NCBI GenBank assembly: GCA_051294375.1
Contig: CM119265.1
Span: 27,780,098-27,844,097 of the forward strand
Source: Paraspadella gotoi
Taxonomy: Eukaryota; Chaetognatha
Length of the DNA stretch: 64,000 bases
Reading direction: 5' to 3'
The position numbers and the translations under genes were made by a program. Under the pieces are notes generated by a model. The model saw nothing but the letters and a program-made list of their open reading frames with translations. It searched no databases and was not told the DNA's origin. Below are positions 33,569 to 44,749 of the stretch, piece by piece; positions within the stretch are counted from its first letter, which is position 1, and each line of letters begins with the position of its first letter.

Positions 33569-33970
33569 TGTTTAAGTTGCCTCTGCTTTCAGACTTAATT
33601 TACAAATGGCGACGTTCGAGGTTTCAAAAGTTGTTTATTTATCGAAGTTAAAAACAGACGAGGTTGTAAAAGCATTTCCAATTTGTTTCCAAATAAACAA
33701 TACAATTTTGGTTAAAAGGTAAATAAACGGTCTTAAAACCGTTTCAACGTCGTAATCTTTGAGTCAACTGAAGAATTTACAAAATTTTAAATTAAACGTT
33801 ATCTAAAAAAACCCAGATTACCTCAGCCAACCATTTTTCTTCTTCTTCAATTATCCGTCGTCGCGACTCCCGATCGCAAATTTGGGAAACTTGAACAAAG
33901 ATATTTTCATTCCCAATCGTCGGACGTTGAGCCGTCTCCCCCTATGGCGACGCTCACCACCGTTGTTACA
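33569..33970 (-). repeat. 3' LTR of BEL/Pao element
   Basis: 402 bp. Shares nearly all its sequence with 38,483-38,890. The polypurine tract lies at 33,971-33,978. Confidence 0.9.
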
Positions 33971-34326
33971 CCCCCTCCATTTGATCATGTTCGAAACAGG
34001 GTGCCTTGGGAAGCTCCTAGCATCCACTGACCTTCGTTACGACCAACCTTAGAATGAAAAATAGTCAAATTTCAAAATCTCAAATTTTCAATCCTAAACT
34101 TAAAAAGGTTAATCAAATTTCAAATTAAGTTTTATAACCTAATTAAGGAGAAAAAGGATTATCACTTCAATCAAAATTTCAACCCTATGCCTAGTCTTAG
34201 TTTTTAAGGTTCTTAGAATTAGACTTAAAGTTAAACTTATATATCCTTTACTTTGAAAAAAAGGGGTTAACATAATTTAACTTAGACTTACAACCTGAAC
34301 TTAAATTCAAATGTTAATAATGCAAG

Positions 34327-34973
34327 TATGGTGGACTAAAATCCAACCGTTCATCAGCGGCCATTGGTGCCGGAGACAAGTCATTTCGCCTCCCAACCCA
34401 AAGGTCTGGGGTTCTAGCCGCCGGTGGTCGTCTGGCAGTTAAGAGGGACGGGGCGCTAATAACCGCCTGTAACACAATGTTACAGCCTGATCCGAAGCTC
34501 AGGGACTGCTTATATTGAATGGTTCTGTCACTAACGAACAACAATAATTACTGTCTCTTCATTGTGAGCCCGATTCCGAACACAACAGCAACAACAACAC
34601 TTTCAGGCGACATGTCTCAACCTGGCGATGCACTTTCCGCCCACAACACATCAGGCGACATGCCTCAACTTGGTGGAACTTTCCACCAACAACAATTCAC
34701 TGAAGAGACGCAACAGACATCTTCCTACGGGAGGGGGGGATGTATGGTGGACTAAAATCCACCAACCGTCATCAGCGGCCATTGGTGCCGGAGGCAAGTC
34801 ATTCGCCTCCCAACCCAAAGGTCTGGGGTTCTAGCCGTGGTCGTCTGGCAGTTAAGAGGGACGGGCGCTTAACCCGCCTGTAAACACGATGTTACAGCCT
34901 GATCCTAAGCTCAGGGACTGGCTTATAATTGAACGGTTCTGTCACTAACACAACAATAATTACTGTCTCTTTA
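34327..34973 (+). mobile_element. TRIM-like miniature LTR element, complete
   Basis: Two 231-235 bp terminal repeats (34,327-34,561 and 34,743-34,973) flank a 181-bp interior ending in a polypurine tract (GGGAGGGGGGGATG, 34,729-34,742). The interior carries a twice-repeated phrase (SGDM.QPGD/SGDMPQLGG if translated) but no gene. Flanks CAAG/CATG agree at 3 of 4 positions. Nested inside the BEL/Pao element. Confidence 0.8.
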
Positions 34974-35224
34974 CATGTAAGTAAATTCAACAATTCAATG
35001 AATAATCAATGCTACATAAATTCAATTAGACAAGTAACATTAATTCAAATAAATTCAAGATACCTCATTGCCAATAGGTTTAATAAATGAATAATAGGTC
35101 CAGTGGTTCAGTTAATATCTAAGTTCAGTTTCAATTCAGATTACCAGGTTCTGACCGGTGCCTAAATTAAACAAATCATAATAATGAGCAGCAATTAATA
35201 AAACAGTTTCAATTGTATAAAGAC

Positions 35225-35411
35225 TTTTGATTTTCGTTGTTTTAGTAATTAGGAGAAAAACAATTTGATTTGTTTTGGCAACGAATTGTATTTAAGGCAT
35301 TAAGCAGACATGTTTCGACTCTGTAGTTTAGAGTCTTCCTCAGTGTTTGAAAAATTAACAAGTTTTTCTCTTTAAGTTTGAGAGAGAGAGAGAGAGATCG
35401 GTTCAAGCAGC
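35225..35411 (-). repeat. Repeat with hammerhead-like motif and GA run
   Basis: On the minus strand: CT run, then AAACACTGAGGAAGACTC, a loop TAAACTACA, GAGTC and GAAACATGTC. Parts resemble 48,780-48,905 and 13,120-13,150. Inserted in the BEL/Pao element downstream of gag. Confidence 0.65.
35304..35345 (-). ncRNA. Hammerhead ribozyme-like motif
   Basis: Core CTGAGGA (fits CUGANGA), a perfect 5-bp stem II GACTC/GAGTC, then GAAAC-AT-GTC. That gives GAAA, a one-base-pair stem III and the UC cleavage step. Short stem III is usual for hammerheads of Penelope-like elements. Stem I pairing is poor, so self-cleavage is doubtful for a single copy. Confidence 0.5.
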
Positions 35412-38338
35412 ATACAAAATCATACCATACAATAGGCTGGAGATGACGCCACCTGCGCCGTAGCACTGGTAACCCGCGACTGAGAAGGATAATCCTGGTG
35501 AAGAAGAGTGTGGTGCTGGTCCGAATTACAAGTGCTGCACACAATCTTAGTTAAACAATCATATCACATGTGCCCACTAGAGTGATGTGAAAATGATAAA
35601 ATTTTTAAAAATTAAAATTTAGCATATAAAACGTGAAAATAAAAACCATTAAAAATACTTTAGTAAATTTATTTTTTAATTTCATACATTAGTGGGCACC
35701 AGTGAGCTACTTTTATATATAATAATAAGTATATAATGGCTAAAATTTCAAAATACAATTTTTTTTAATTTTAAGATCGGATTTATATTCTTAGCAAAAA
35801 GTTAATATAAGAAAGTATAATTCTTTTTTAAAAATTATTTCATTAAGTTGGTTAAAAATCTAAAAAACTATGTTTAAGATACCAATTTTTAATTTCGAAT
35901 TTAAAAATATGGTTTTTTTATAATTGTAACCTACTTAATGACATAATTTTTTAAAAAGATGTATATTTTCTTTTATCAACTTTTAACAAGGAATCTGAAT
36001 CTGTTCTCAGAATTTAAAAAATTTTAAAATTTTGACATTATATAAGGGTAGTACTATATACAAAATAAGCTGACTGGGCTACTATATTTATAAAAAAAGA
36101 AAAATAATTCTAGATTAATGTTCACTAATATAATAATTTTCAAGATATAACTGCTAAATTTTGATTCCAAACTTTCACTTCACCCTAGTGCCCACGTCTT
36201 AAGCATCTGTAACAACTTCTAGTTCTCCACATCTGGAAAACTCGTTCAGACAAAGGTTTAGATTTGAACATGGAGCAATCTACAACAGAATTATCTAATA
36301 TCTCACATGCCTGACAGCTTGGCACTTTCTTCTCAGCTGAGGATTTGGATGTCCCAGACTCCTTCTCCATCTGCCGCTTCTCATACTGCTGCTGCTTTGG
36401 CAATTCGCCTGCCAGCTCCTCAGATCCCTTCGCTGCTGCAGAAGATTGCTTAGCCTTGGAATCCGCTGATGCTTGGACCACGTTGACCTTGGCAGTGGAG
36501 GCAGTCTTGTCTTTGTCGCCGCCGGCCTTTGCTGCACCCTTAGAATAGAAGGGTGACTACATCTCCTGAACACGATACTGTATAAAGGCGATAAAGGCAG
36601 CAAAACCGGCAGTCCGTTCAAGCCTTACTGTCATCTTATGATGGTATCTTCTCCAGGAATCTCTGATAAAGGGTACGCGGCGCTCTATGATTCTTCTCAG
36701 GAGGTCTATCGAATCAAACTCCTTGAAATCACCATTGATTTCTGCGATCTTAGACATCCTTTGAAGCTCCCAACCAAGCTCGCGCAAACCATCATGATCT
36801 GAGGCCTTCACCTAACCCTTTCTCAGAAATTCCTCCAATTTATCTAAAGCAGTACACTGGTGTTGGTTCCACTATGACCGCTGAAGCAGATGGATCCACA
36901 TCGCTGCCATCTTTACTGATCCCGAATGAGTGCATAGACTGCCAATCCGCGACCCGTTCATCTGTTGGTTGAGGAGGATCTGCAAGGAGGGGAAGATCCT
37001 GATCATTATCAATAATCTCAGCCACATTTAATCGAGCTCTAAGGACAGCCCTAGTCCTTTCACTTTCTAACTCCTTCCTTCTTTGCTCAATCTCAGAAAA
37101 CACCTTAGCTTCCTTTGCTTCTCTCTGGGCTTTCTCTTGGACCTCTCTTGCTTCTCTCTTAGCTTTCTCTTGGGCCTCTCTTGCTTCTCTCTGAACTTTC
37201 TCTTGGGCCTCTCTTGCTTCTCTCTGGGCAGTTTCTTTAATATTCTTAATCTTTAAATCTGTCTCCATTTTCTCTAACTTAGCAAATTCCTTGTTCACCC
37301 TAGACTTAGCTTCTGCTGCAGCTAACTCTTCCTTCAAGGACTGGACCGACCTAAAGCTCTTACTTGATCATCATGAACTACCACCAGAGCCAGACCTGAT
37401 TGAACCTCCATCCCTCTTACTTCCGGACTGCCTACTTGTGTGGATAGACCGCCCTCTAGTGACTCTGCTGATGGAACTGGTAGCCCACCCAGCTTCAGCT
37501 GTGGCAAGCGAATCAGGATTGCCACCGCCGGAACCAGTGTGCCCCAAGTCTCCAGAAGCTTGATCACTTGGAGGCAATCCTAACTCTGGAGGATCTCCAT
37601 CCCCAATCTGCAGTAATTCTCCTTCTTCCCCATCGGTAATGGTGACCATCACCCTGTGCCTTCCTGCATCATGAGTAGGAGGAAGCTCTAAAGACCCACT
37701 AGCAGTATCAGAAAAGAAAGACCTAGGTGGCGGACCATAGCTTGGACTTCTGGTGAATCCTTTACTCAAAACCGCATCTTCCCAATTCTTTAGTATAGCC
37801 TTTGCTGCTCTTACTTCTTCTCGATTACTCTTAATTCTAGATCCATGTCGTCACACCTGTTTTCTCCAGCACCCTTAGGGCTGTAATGACACGAACCCTA
37901 GGCGCATAGTCGGGCGGTTTCCCTTCCTTGTCCACCTGGTTCAGCTCCTCAACCAGTTCCCGGTGAGCAGCCTTCAGCTCCTCATCTGGCTGAAGTTTTG
38001 GGGCCGATGGGTTGAAGACTTGATTGAAGCCATAAGAATCCAAACGGGGAAGACAAAGAAAAAATGGAGGACGAGGAACTTATCCAATTAGGTAGATTGA
38101 GCAGCGCCGCCTTCAGCGCTAATCTATAACGCCGCTGACGCCGCGCATTGGCCGTCAATTCTCTGAAGGATCGGAGCATTGCTCGACGATCCTCTGCATT
38201 AATCGATATCTCTAAATCGCCACCGCACATTGAAGTGTCGCCGAGGAAAGCGGCTGATCGCCAACCGTCGCCACTAATTTGGCGTCGAAGTCGTAGACCG
38301 AAGGGTTTCTCAAAATGCTCGGCATCAAGAAAGGCCAT
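35412..38338 (-). pseudogene. gag: BEL/Pao gag remnant, multiply frameshifted
   Basis: Fragments in order on the minus strand: an N-terminal basic part from 38,338 (MAFLDAEHFEKPF...), a segment at 38,043-37,837, a Ser/Gly/Pro-rich part at 37,830-37,371, a coiled coil with repeated Gln-Arg-Glu-Ala-Arg-Glu-Ala at 37,337-36,840, and a capsid-like segment at 36,811-36,557. A Cys/His part follows at 36,400-36,196. The first Cys-X2-Cys-X4-His of the zinc knuckle (CYRC...H) is cut by a MITE at 36,187. On the far side, at 35,577-35,412, the remaining Cys and a second Cys/His cluster with HHTLLH, typical of BEL/Pao gag, follow an in-frame stop. At least four frame breaks plus the insertion make it non-functional. 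Confidence 0.8.
35578..36187. mobile_element. hAT MITE inserted in gag, 610 bp
   Basis: TIRs TAGAGTGATGTGAAAA and TAGGGTGAAGTGAAAG (inverse) with an exact 8-bp target duplication GTGCCCAC (35,570-35,577 and 36,188-36,195). The target lies inside the zinc-knuckle codons of gag. The element's first bases supply the TAG stop that ends the gag frame. Non-coding, AT-rich. Other copies: 53,096-53,621 and a fragment at 13,581. Confidence 0.93.
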
Positions 38339-38482
38339 AGCGCACAGTGTTTTTGAAGCGATGATCGTTTTTTGTTTCACAGTCTCTCACAGTCTTTACA
38401 CAATCTCTCACAACGACAAGACGCGACGATGAATCAATTTTATTTGGCGATTGTTTATCGTTTGAAATCGCCACGGTTTTAA

Positions 38483-38890
38483 TGTTTAAGTTGCTTATGC
38501 TTTCAGACTTAATTTATAAATGGCGACGTTCGAGGTTTCAAAAGTTGTTTATTTATCGAAGTTAAAAACAGACGAGGTTGTAAAACCATTTCCAAATTGT
38601 TTGTAAACAATCCAAATAAACAATACAACTTTGGTTAAAAGGTAAATAAACGGTCTTAAAACCATTTCAACGTCGTAATCTTTGAGGCAACTGAAGAATT
38701 TACAAAATTCGAAATCAAACGTTATCTAAAATAACCCAGATAGCCTCAGCCAACCCTTTTTCCTTCTTCAATTATCCGTCGTCGCGACTCCCGATTGCGA
38801 ATTTGGGAAACTTAAACAAAGATATTTTCATTCCCAATCGTCGGACGTTGAGCCGTCTCTCCCTAGGCGACGCTCGCCACCGCCGAAACA
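38483..38890 (-). repeat. 5' LTR of BEL/Pao element
   Basis: 408 bp. On the minus strand, nine bases inside it, TGGCGATTTCAA (38,462-38,473) could be a primer-binding site, since it starts with TGG as complements of tRNA CCA ends do. I cannot name the tRNA. Confidence 0.88.
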
Positions 38891-38946
38891 CACATGTATT
38901 TCCGTGTACAGAAAAAAAGGAAATTGTAAGACAATATTTCTATCCT

Positions 38947-39700
38947 TTTTTAGTCGGATCTGCTTATCAGCAGATTCCGACTCTATAATCCACTTTTTCG
39001 GTTTGTCGGTAAGTTATCTTGTCGATAAGTTATTTAGATCATCTCAGAAAGTTTCATTATTATAAATTATGCTTTGGGAGATAAGAAAAGTTTTATTTGT
39101 TTTCATAACAAATTTTAATGAAACAAGTTTGAGCAAACAATGTCGAATCTGCCTAAGATAATTAAGCGGTAATCAGCTAATCAGATGATAAATCACGATT
39201 ATTCTTCCAATTTTTGATCCTAACTGATTATAACAGTTTGTACCATACTAAATCAGTGGCTGCGCCAATACATGTCAGTCACTTGCAAAGGATTAAACTG
39301 AACTATTACTATGGTACAAACAAATAATTTTTTTAACTTGCAAAATTTTTTTAACTTGCATCATTTTTTAAACTTGAATCATTTTTTCAATTTGCATCAT
39401 TTTTTTCTATTTGCATCATTTTTCAACTCGCATCATTTTTTCAAATTGTATCATTTTTTCTTTTTAATTAATTAATTAATTAATTAATTATGCACAGGAC
39501 TGTACTAAAAGGCTGAAAGGGGATAGAAAGTTTTTTCTGAAGACCAAGGTTATTTATGATTTTTCTTTTACAAAGAGGGATAACATTCCTCTGTAGTATC
39601 ATATGTTCTGATAGCAAAAGTTTAAAAAAAATAATCGTTATTGTTATAATAAAATTTATGTTTATTCTTTTACTAACTTACTTTTCCTAGACACAAGATA
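38947..39700 (-). mobile_element. Helentron-like element fragments
   Basis: Hairpin end TTAGTCGGATCTGCTTATCA at 38,947, followed by CTCTATAATCCACTTTTTCG. At 39,142 the opposite terminus GTCGAATCTGCC. Then TTAACTTGCATCATTTTTT-type repeats and (TTAA)n. No coding. Confidence 0.6.
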
Positions 39701-39701
39701 T

Positions 39702-40857
39702 TATTATCGAGCCTACCGGCGAAGCCAGTTCGGGCTTGATATTGTTTCAGGTGAGCTTCTTTGTGTCGTCGTCGTCGGCGACGTCGTCGTCGTTGTCGTC
39801 GTCACACTTTTTTGTATAAAAACTACTATGCTTTTATAGTTTTGGCTGGGACTTACCGTTTTTTTTTAAATAAAAATTATTATGAATTAGGATGAGATTG
39901 TATAAAAGTGTGCGATCATAGTAAGTTAAAAAATTAGATATGGCTTCTCATCTTGAAATAGCTTTGAAATTTTCATATTACATTTGGATTCAAGTATTGT
40001 TTGTTTGAATTTCCACTTCATTATGATTTACTGCAATATGCAAATGAGATTATAGTACTCAATATAATATCCAAATTAATCTAATTTACATATTGCAGTA
40101 AATAATATTGAAGATGAAATTTATAAAAAAATCTTTGAATCAATAAAAAACATGTGAAATTAAAAGATCTTTTTAATGAGAACCTATATTTTTATTTAAT
40201 ACATATAAAAATAAAATCTTTTACAAGCTATGATTGGAAAAAATTGTAACAGTTTCCAATTGTAAACAATTGTAACATTTTTTTACTTTTTTTTATTTCT
40301 TTATTTTATATAAATATTTTTCTTCCTATTTTTGTCAGTTGCTGTCTGATCTCTTGTGTGATCGTTTGATCGTTTGATTATTTTTTTCCTTTCAAAAACT
40401 TTTATTATTGCCATTTATTCCGCCCTTTTTTCTCAATGCAAAATCCCAAATTTACATCCGATATCTGGTGGATTTATTTTTTTTTCTCTCTATCTTTCTT
40501 TATCTCTCTCTCTCTCTTTCTCTCTCTCTTTCACTCATACACGAATTTGTTTGTTTTATTTATGATGAATGATTCATTGCGTCAATGAATGACTATCATC
40601 GCATCAATGAATGACTATCATCATATCAATAAATGATTATCATCACATCAATGAATGACTATTATCGCATCAATCATTTGGTTATTATCACATCAATCAT
40701 TTGGCTATCATCACATTTATCATTTGGTTATCATTGCATCAATTATTGGTTATTATTGCATCAATCATTTGGTTATCATCGCATCAATCCTTTGGTTATC
40801 ATCGCATCAATATTTGGTTATCATTGAAGGTAGGCTCGATTCTATTCTTTAAAGATT
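39702..40857 (+). mobile_element. Helentron/DINE-like module inserted in XKR intron
   Basis: Starts TTATCGAGCC, ends GGCTCGATTCTATTCTTTAAAGA. ATCGAGCCTACC at 39,706 is repeated inverted at 40,829-40,840 (12-bp subterminal repeats). A GC hairpin (CCGGCGAAGCC) lies just inside the left end. The interior has CT runs and 22-23 bp repeats (ATCATCGCATCAATGAATGA, TTTGGTTATCATCGCATCAA). The paralogous intron of copy A (about 14,065-14,080) is continuous where this element sits, so it is a true insertion. Confidence 0.75.
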
Positions 40858-40952
40858 TTTTTACATGATATTAAAATTATACTGGTTCTTGGTTTTGGTT
40901 TGTTTAATAAAAAAAAATTAATTAATAATAAAAAATCATTTTTATATTTCAG

Positions 40953-41054
40953 GCGTTTTACTTGAATCAAGATTCAAATATTTTGAGTGGAAAAGTGAAT
41001 ATCAAGAATAAACTCAACTTAATTCATGTTCTTTTTGAATCTTTTCCACAACTG
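40953..41054 (+). CDS. XK-related protein gene copy B, exon 3
   Basis: 102 nt, TTTCAG|GCG ... CTG|GTAAAT, phase 0. It ends in the same LFESFPQL motif as exon 3 of copy A, with a few substitutions (for example KENIVN in A, KVNIKN in B) and no frameshift. About 120 bp of upstream and about 40 bp of downstream intron also match copy A, showing that the duplication covered intron as well. Exons 1 and 2 of this copy are not found upstream. Either B is a partial tandem duplicate, or its exons were lost, or exons 3-4 of B serve as alternatives to those of A. Confidence 0.75.
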
Positions 41055-41372
41055 GTAAATTCACTTCAGAAACTTAAATAGTTTTTTATTAGTAAAAATT
41101 GGAGCTATATACAGCGACTTTAATCTGGATTGATATGAAAATGAAGAGCAATCGAGTTATCAAATATTTTTGTATCATCTCTTCAGAGGCGAGGGTTCAA
41201 GTTCCACCACTGTCACCATGTTGACGTTTAGTCAAATAATGAAAGTAATTATTTAGTGAAGGCAAGTATCAGGTTGACAATAGTTTTATTAAATTTGGTC
41301 GTTGACTCCTTAGTCTCTCTGTCGGTCATCGGTCACTCCCAAAGTACCTGGCTTCCCTATCAATGAAGTGGT

Positions 41373-43050
41373 ATTTATTATCGAGCCTACCGGCGAAGCC
41401 GGTTCAGGCTTGATATTGTTTCGGTGAGCTTCTTTGTGACGTCGTCGTCGTCTTCGTCAGCGTTGTCGTCATTGGCGTCACGCTTTTTGTATAGTTTTGG
41501 CTGGAACTTACCGTTTTTTTTGAATAAAAATTATTATGAATTAGGATGAAGTTTTATAAAAGTGTACGATCATAGTAAGTTAAAAAATTAGATATGGCTT
41601 CTCATCTTGAAATAGATTTGAAATTTTCATATTACATTTAGATTCAAGTATTTTTTTGTTTGAATTTCCACTTCATTATGATTTACTGCAATATGCAAAA
41701 GAGATTATAATACTCAATATAATATCCAAATTATTATATAGAAATGCTTTAATATAATTTACATATTGCAGTAAATAATATTGAAGATGAAATTTATAAA
41801 AAAATCTTTGAATCAATAAAAAACATGTGAAATTAAAAGATCTTTTTAATGAGAAGTTATATCCTAATTTTAATACAAATAAAAATAAAATCTTTTACAA
41901 GCTATGATTGGAAAAAATTTTAACCATTTCCAATTGTAAACAATTGTAACATTTTTTCCTTTTTTTATTTCTTTAAATTATATGTGGATAAGGCGCAAAC
42001 TGGGCAGAAGATGACTATCCGTAACTTCTATAACCCCCTTTTTAATAGCTATGGAACGGGTCCTGGGCTTGGAACCAGGCTAGAGGGTTCGCCACACTCC
42101 CAAGGCGGCTTACGGCCATCCTCACGCTTCCCGCAGGGTAGGTAGCGGGTTGGGATTGAACTGGTCATGAGCTGATGGCTTTACTCAATGAGCCACCGGG
42201 TCAGGACTGAAGGTGTTATGCTTATAGGCGGGGTGAACCTAGGCAATGCCCGACTACATATATATATTTTTCTTCCTATTTTTGTCACTGTCTGCCTTTT
42301 CTGAACCCTTTAAAAACGAGTTCAAGCTCTGCAGTGGCTGTACACTTGCCTTCCAGCGGCTGTCCAGCTTTCTTTCTCTCTCTCTTTCTCTCTCTGCCTC
42401 TCTCATTCTCTTTCTGTCTCTCTCTGTCTCTCTATCTCTCTCTGTCTCTCTCTCTCTGTATGATCTCTTGTGTGATCGTTGTTTGAAAAATTTTGATTAT
42501 TTTTTTCCTTTTAAAAACTTTTATTTTAGCCATTTATTCCGCGCTTTTTTTCAATGCAAAATCCCAAATTTACATCCGAGATTTTTGTGGATTTATTCTT
42601 TTTCTTTCTCTCTCTCTTTTTTTTTCTCTCTCTCTCTTTCTCTCTCTTATTCACTCATACACGAATTTGTTTGTTTTATTTATGATGAATGATTCATTGC
42701 GTCAATGAATGACTATCATCGCATCAATGAATGACTATCATCGTATCAATGAATGATTATCATCACATCAATGAATGACTATCATCGCATCAATCATTTG
42801 GTTATTATCACATCAATCATTTGGTTACCATCACATCGATCATTTGGTTATCATCGCATCAATATTTGGTTATCATCACATCAATCATTTGGTTATCATC
42901 ACATCGATCATTTTGTTATCATTGCATCAATTATTGGTTATCATGACATCAATATTTGGTTATCATCACCTCAATCATTTGGTTATCATTGCATCAATCC
43001 TTTGGTTATCATTGATGCTCCGATCCTATTCTTTTAAGATTTTTATGAGT
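41373..43050 (+). mobile_element. Second copy of the TTATCGAGCC module, with SINE insertion
   Basis: About 90% like 39,702-40,857: same hairpin end, GTCGTCGTC run, CT array and ATCAATGA-type repeats (42,690-43,010), ending CCGATCCTATTCTTTTAAGA. Left flank is the AAGTGGTA repeat family, interrupted. Contains a SINE that the first copy lacks. Confidence 0.72.
41990..42245 (-). mobile_element. tRNA-derived SINE
   Basis: On the minus strand it starts near CCCGGTGGCTCATTGAGTAA (A-box-like TGGCTCATTGAG), with CAGTTCAATCCCA as B box. It sits between TTTAAATTATA and TATATTTTTCTTCC, which are adjacent in the sister element (about 40,300-40,320), so its limits are clear to within about 15 bp. Confidence 0.7.
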
Positions 43051-43147
43051 GGTGTTATAAATATATTTCCTCAGAGGGTACATTTCTAAAAAAGCAGTGG
43101 CTCTTAAAATCAATCCCTTAGTTATCATTAAAACAAGTTTGAGCAAA

Positions 43148-43590
43148 CAATGTCGGATCTGCCTCCCATAATCAAGATTAATTATTTGATTAACTAATAT
43201 ATCTTGAATTTACATTTGATATAAAAACAAAAAGAAGCATAATCAATTAGTGAAACAGTTCTTTTGTTTTTTCCTGGTAAACTCATTTCCACTCAGACGA
43301 TTCTATCGAAACTTGATTTCCAGCTTAATCACACACTTTCCTACCTACATATAAACTTTCAAGTCAATCCATGAATCCAATCACGAGTAATTAGAGTTTT
43401 TTGCTAAAGTGGGAGTGACGGACAGACGGATGGATGGACGGACGGAAGGACGAATGGACGGACAGACGGACTGATATTTTTTTTGCATAATTTGTGGTTC
43501 TGATATGATATGAATGATTTACCTACACAATTTTGGGGTGGGACCGACGGACCGACAAAGTGAATTATAGAGTCGGAATCTGCTGATAAA
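43148..43590 (+). mobile_element. Short Helentron-like element, one 160-bp unit
   Basis: Starts GTCGGATCTGCC, has one 160-bp unit, an (ACGG)n-type array (43,420-43,470), GGGACCGACGGACCGACAA, and ends AGAGTCGGAATCTGCTGATAA. The second half of the terminal hairpin is missing. Confidence 0.68.
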
Positions 43591-43599
43591 TTATGAAAG

Positions 43600-44225
43600 A
43601 CGACTTACAAGGTGACACAAGACATTTGCAAACTTGTGAAGATTTATTTATTCTGAAAGGTTTTTTCTGTTGTAAAAACTTAAATCATTTATTTAACCAA
43701 ATTTGATATTGATTGGTTATGATTTAACTTGGCAATGACCGGGAAAAATTTGCTTTAAAAATCGTCTTTCATTTTAAAACAAATCTTTTTTTTTCAATCT
43801 TTTGTCTTAAATTTATGAACATTTTAAAAAGAACCTTTTTTTAAAAAGCTATCAATATTAATATCTTCTGAAAGCTCTTAAAAATGTGAAGAAAATGACA
43901 TATTTAAGAATATTGTAATATTGTAATATTGTAACAATAAGCTTAACCAGCTTTAGTTTAATCGAGATAATCCAAATTGAAATTATAAAATCCTAAAATA
44001 TACTTTTTTAAATATCTGACCTATTTTCACTATAATGATTTCATCAATTATTGTTTATATAGGTATCATAAAAAAGTTTAAAAAACTAAATTAAAATGGC
44101 TAACAATAATTTAATAAATATTCCAAAACTGCTCTTTAAAAATTTTTAATTTAATAATTATCTTAGTTTGGATTACCTTTTTCTATTTAAAGCTAGATAG
44201 GCAAATTTTTATATTACAGTGAAGA
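43600..44225. other. AT-rich intron of XKR copy B, no gene seen
   Basis: AT-rich, with no recognisable element. Parts of 44,480-44,760 are the inverse of 43,600-43,900 (TTTGCAAACTTGTGAAGATT, ATTGATTGGTTATGATTTAA). This makes a loose inverted repeat around the SINE at 44,236. Confidence 0.55.
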
Positions 44226-44231
44226 GGCTGG

Positions 44232-44445
44232 TTCTACAGGGCGCCACATCCGCAGCGGTGTCACCTCGTGGCGACAGCGAAACAGCTTTTTCATGTAGTC
44301 CAGAGCTTTGGATCTGGCAGTAGGCCTATGCCTACAGGCGGGTTACCCGGTCCATCCCACTTTCTCCATGACAACCTCAGGGCTCGAACCAGGGACGGAC
44401 ATTTGGATGGTGCATTAGTCCACTGAGCCACTGAGGCACTACGAA
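44232..44445 (-). mobile_element. tRNA-derived SINE
   Basis: On the minus strand: GTGCCTCAGTGGCTCAGTGG (A box TGGCTCAGTGG) and, 45 bp on, CTGGTTCGAGCCC (B box). The tail has paired GC-rich segments. It lies in the middle of an AT-rich inverted repeat. Confidence 0.78.
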
Positions 44446-44749
44446 AGAAACAGCTTTAATCCATCTGTGGTGATAGGACCACCAGAACAGTATTTTTAAT
44501 TATGCTATTCTCTTAATATTTTTAAAATCTTTCAGAAGATATTAATATTGATACTTTTTTATTAAAGAACTTTTCTCCGCTCATTGCCAAGTCAAATCAA
44601 AACCAATCAATATAAAATTTTGATATATAAATGAATTAAGTTTTTACTACAGAAAAAATCTTTCAGATTAAAAAAAATATTTACAAGTTTGCAAATGACG
44701 ATTTTTTTTTGTGGCGAGCTGTCTTGTGCCACTATAATTATACTATTTG

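Larger units (their letters stand above)
33569..38890 (-). mobile_element. BEL/Pao-type LTR retrotransposon, gag only, 5.3 kb
   Basis: Two direct repeats of about 400 bp (33,569-33,970 and 38,483-38,890), each TG...CA in outline, flanked by the identical 5-bp target duplication CACAT (33,564-33,568 and 38,891-38,895). On the minus strand a polypurine tract GGAGGGGG abuts the 3' LTR, and a gag of BEL/Pao type follows the 5' LTR. Between gag and the tract there is no protease, reverse transcriptase or integrase. The space is taken by a TRIM-like element, a hammerhead-like repeat and about 0.9 kb of non-coding sequence. LTRs differ by a few percent, so the insertion is not recent. It is non-autonomous. 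Confidence 0.88.

Noticed and set aside
34519-34834. Small ORFs with repeated SGDM..GD phrases
   Set aside because: They are the interior of the TRIM-like element; the second copy at 51,597-51,851 does not keep one common frame.
37291-37563. Plus-strand ORF of 90 codons, rich in Pro/Leu
   Set aside because: Antisense shadow of the gag remnant on the minus strand.
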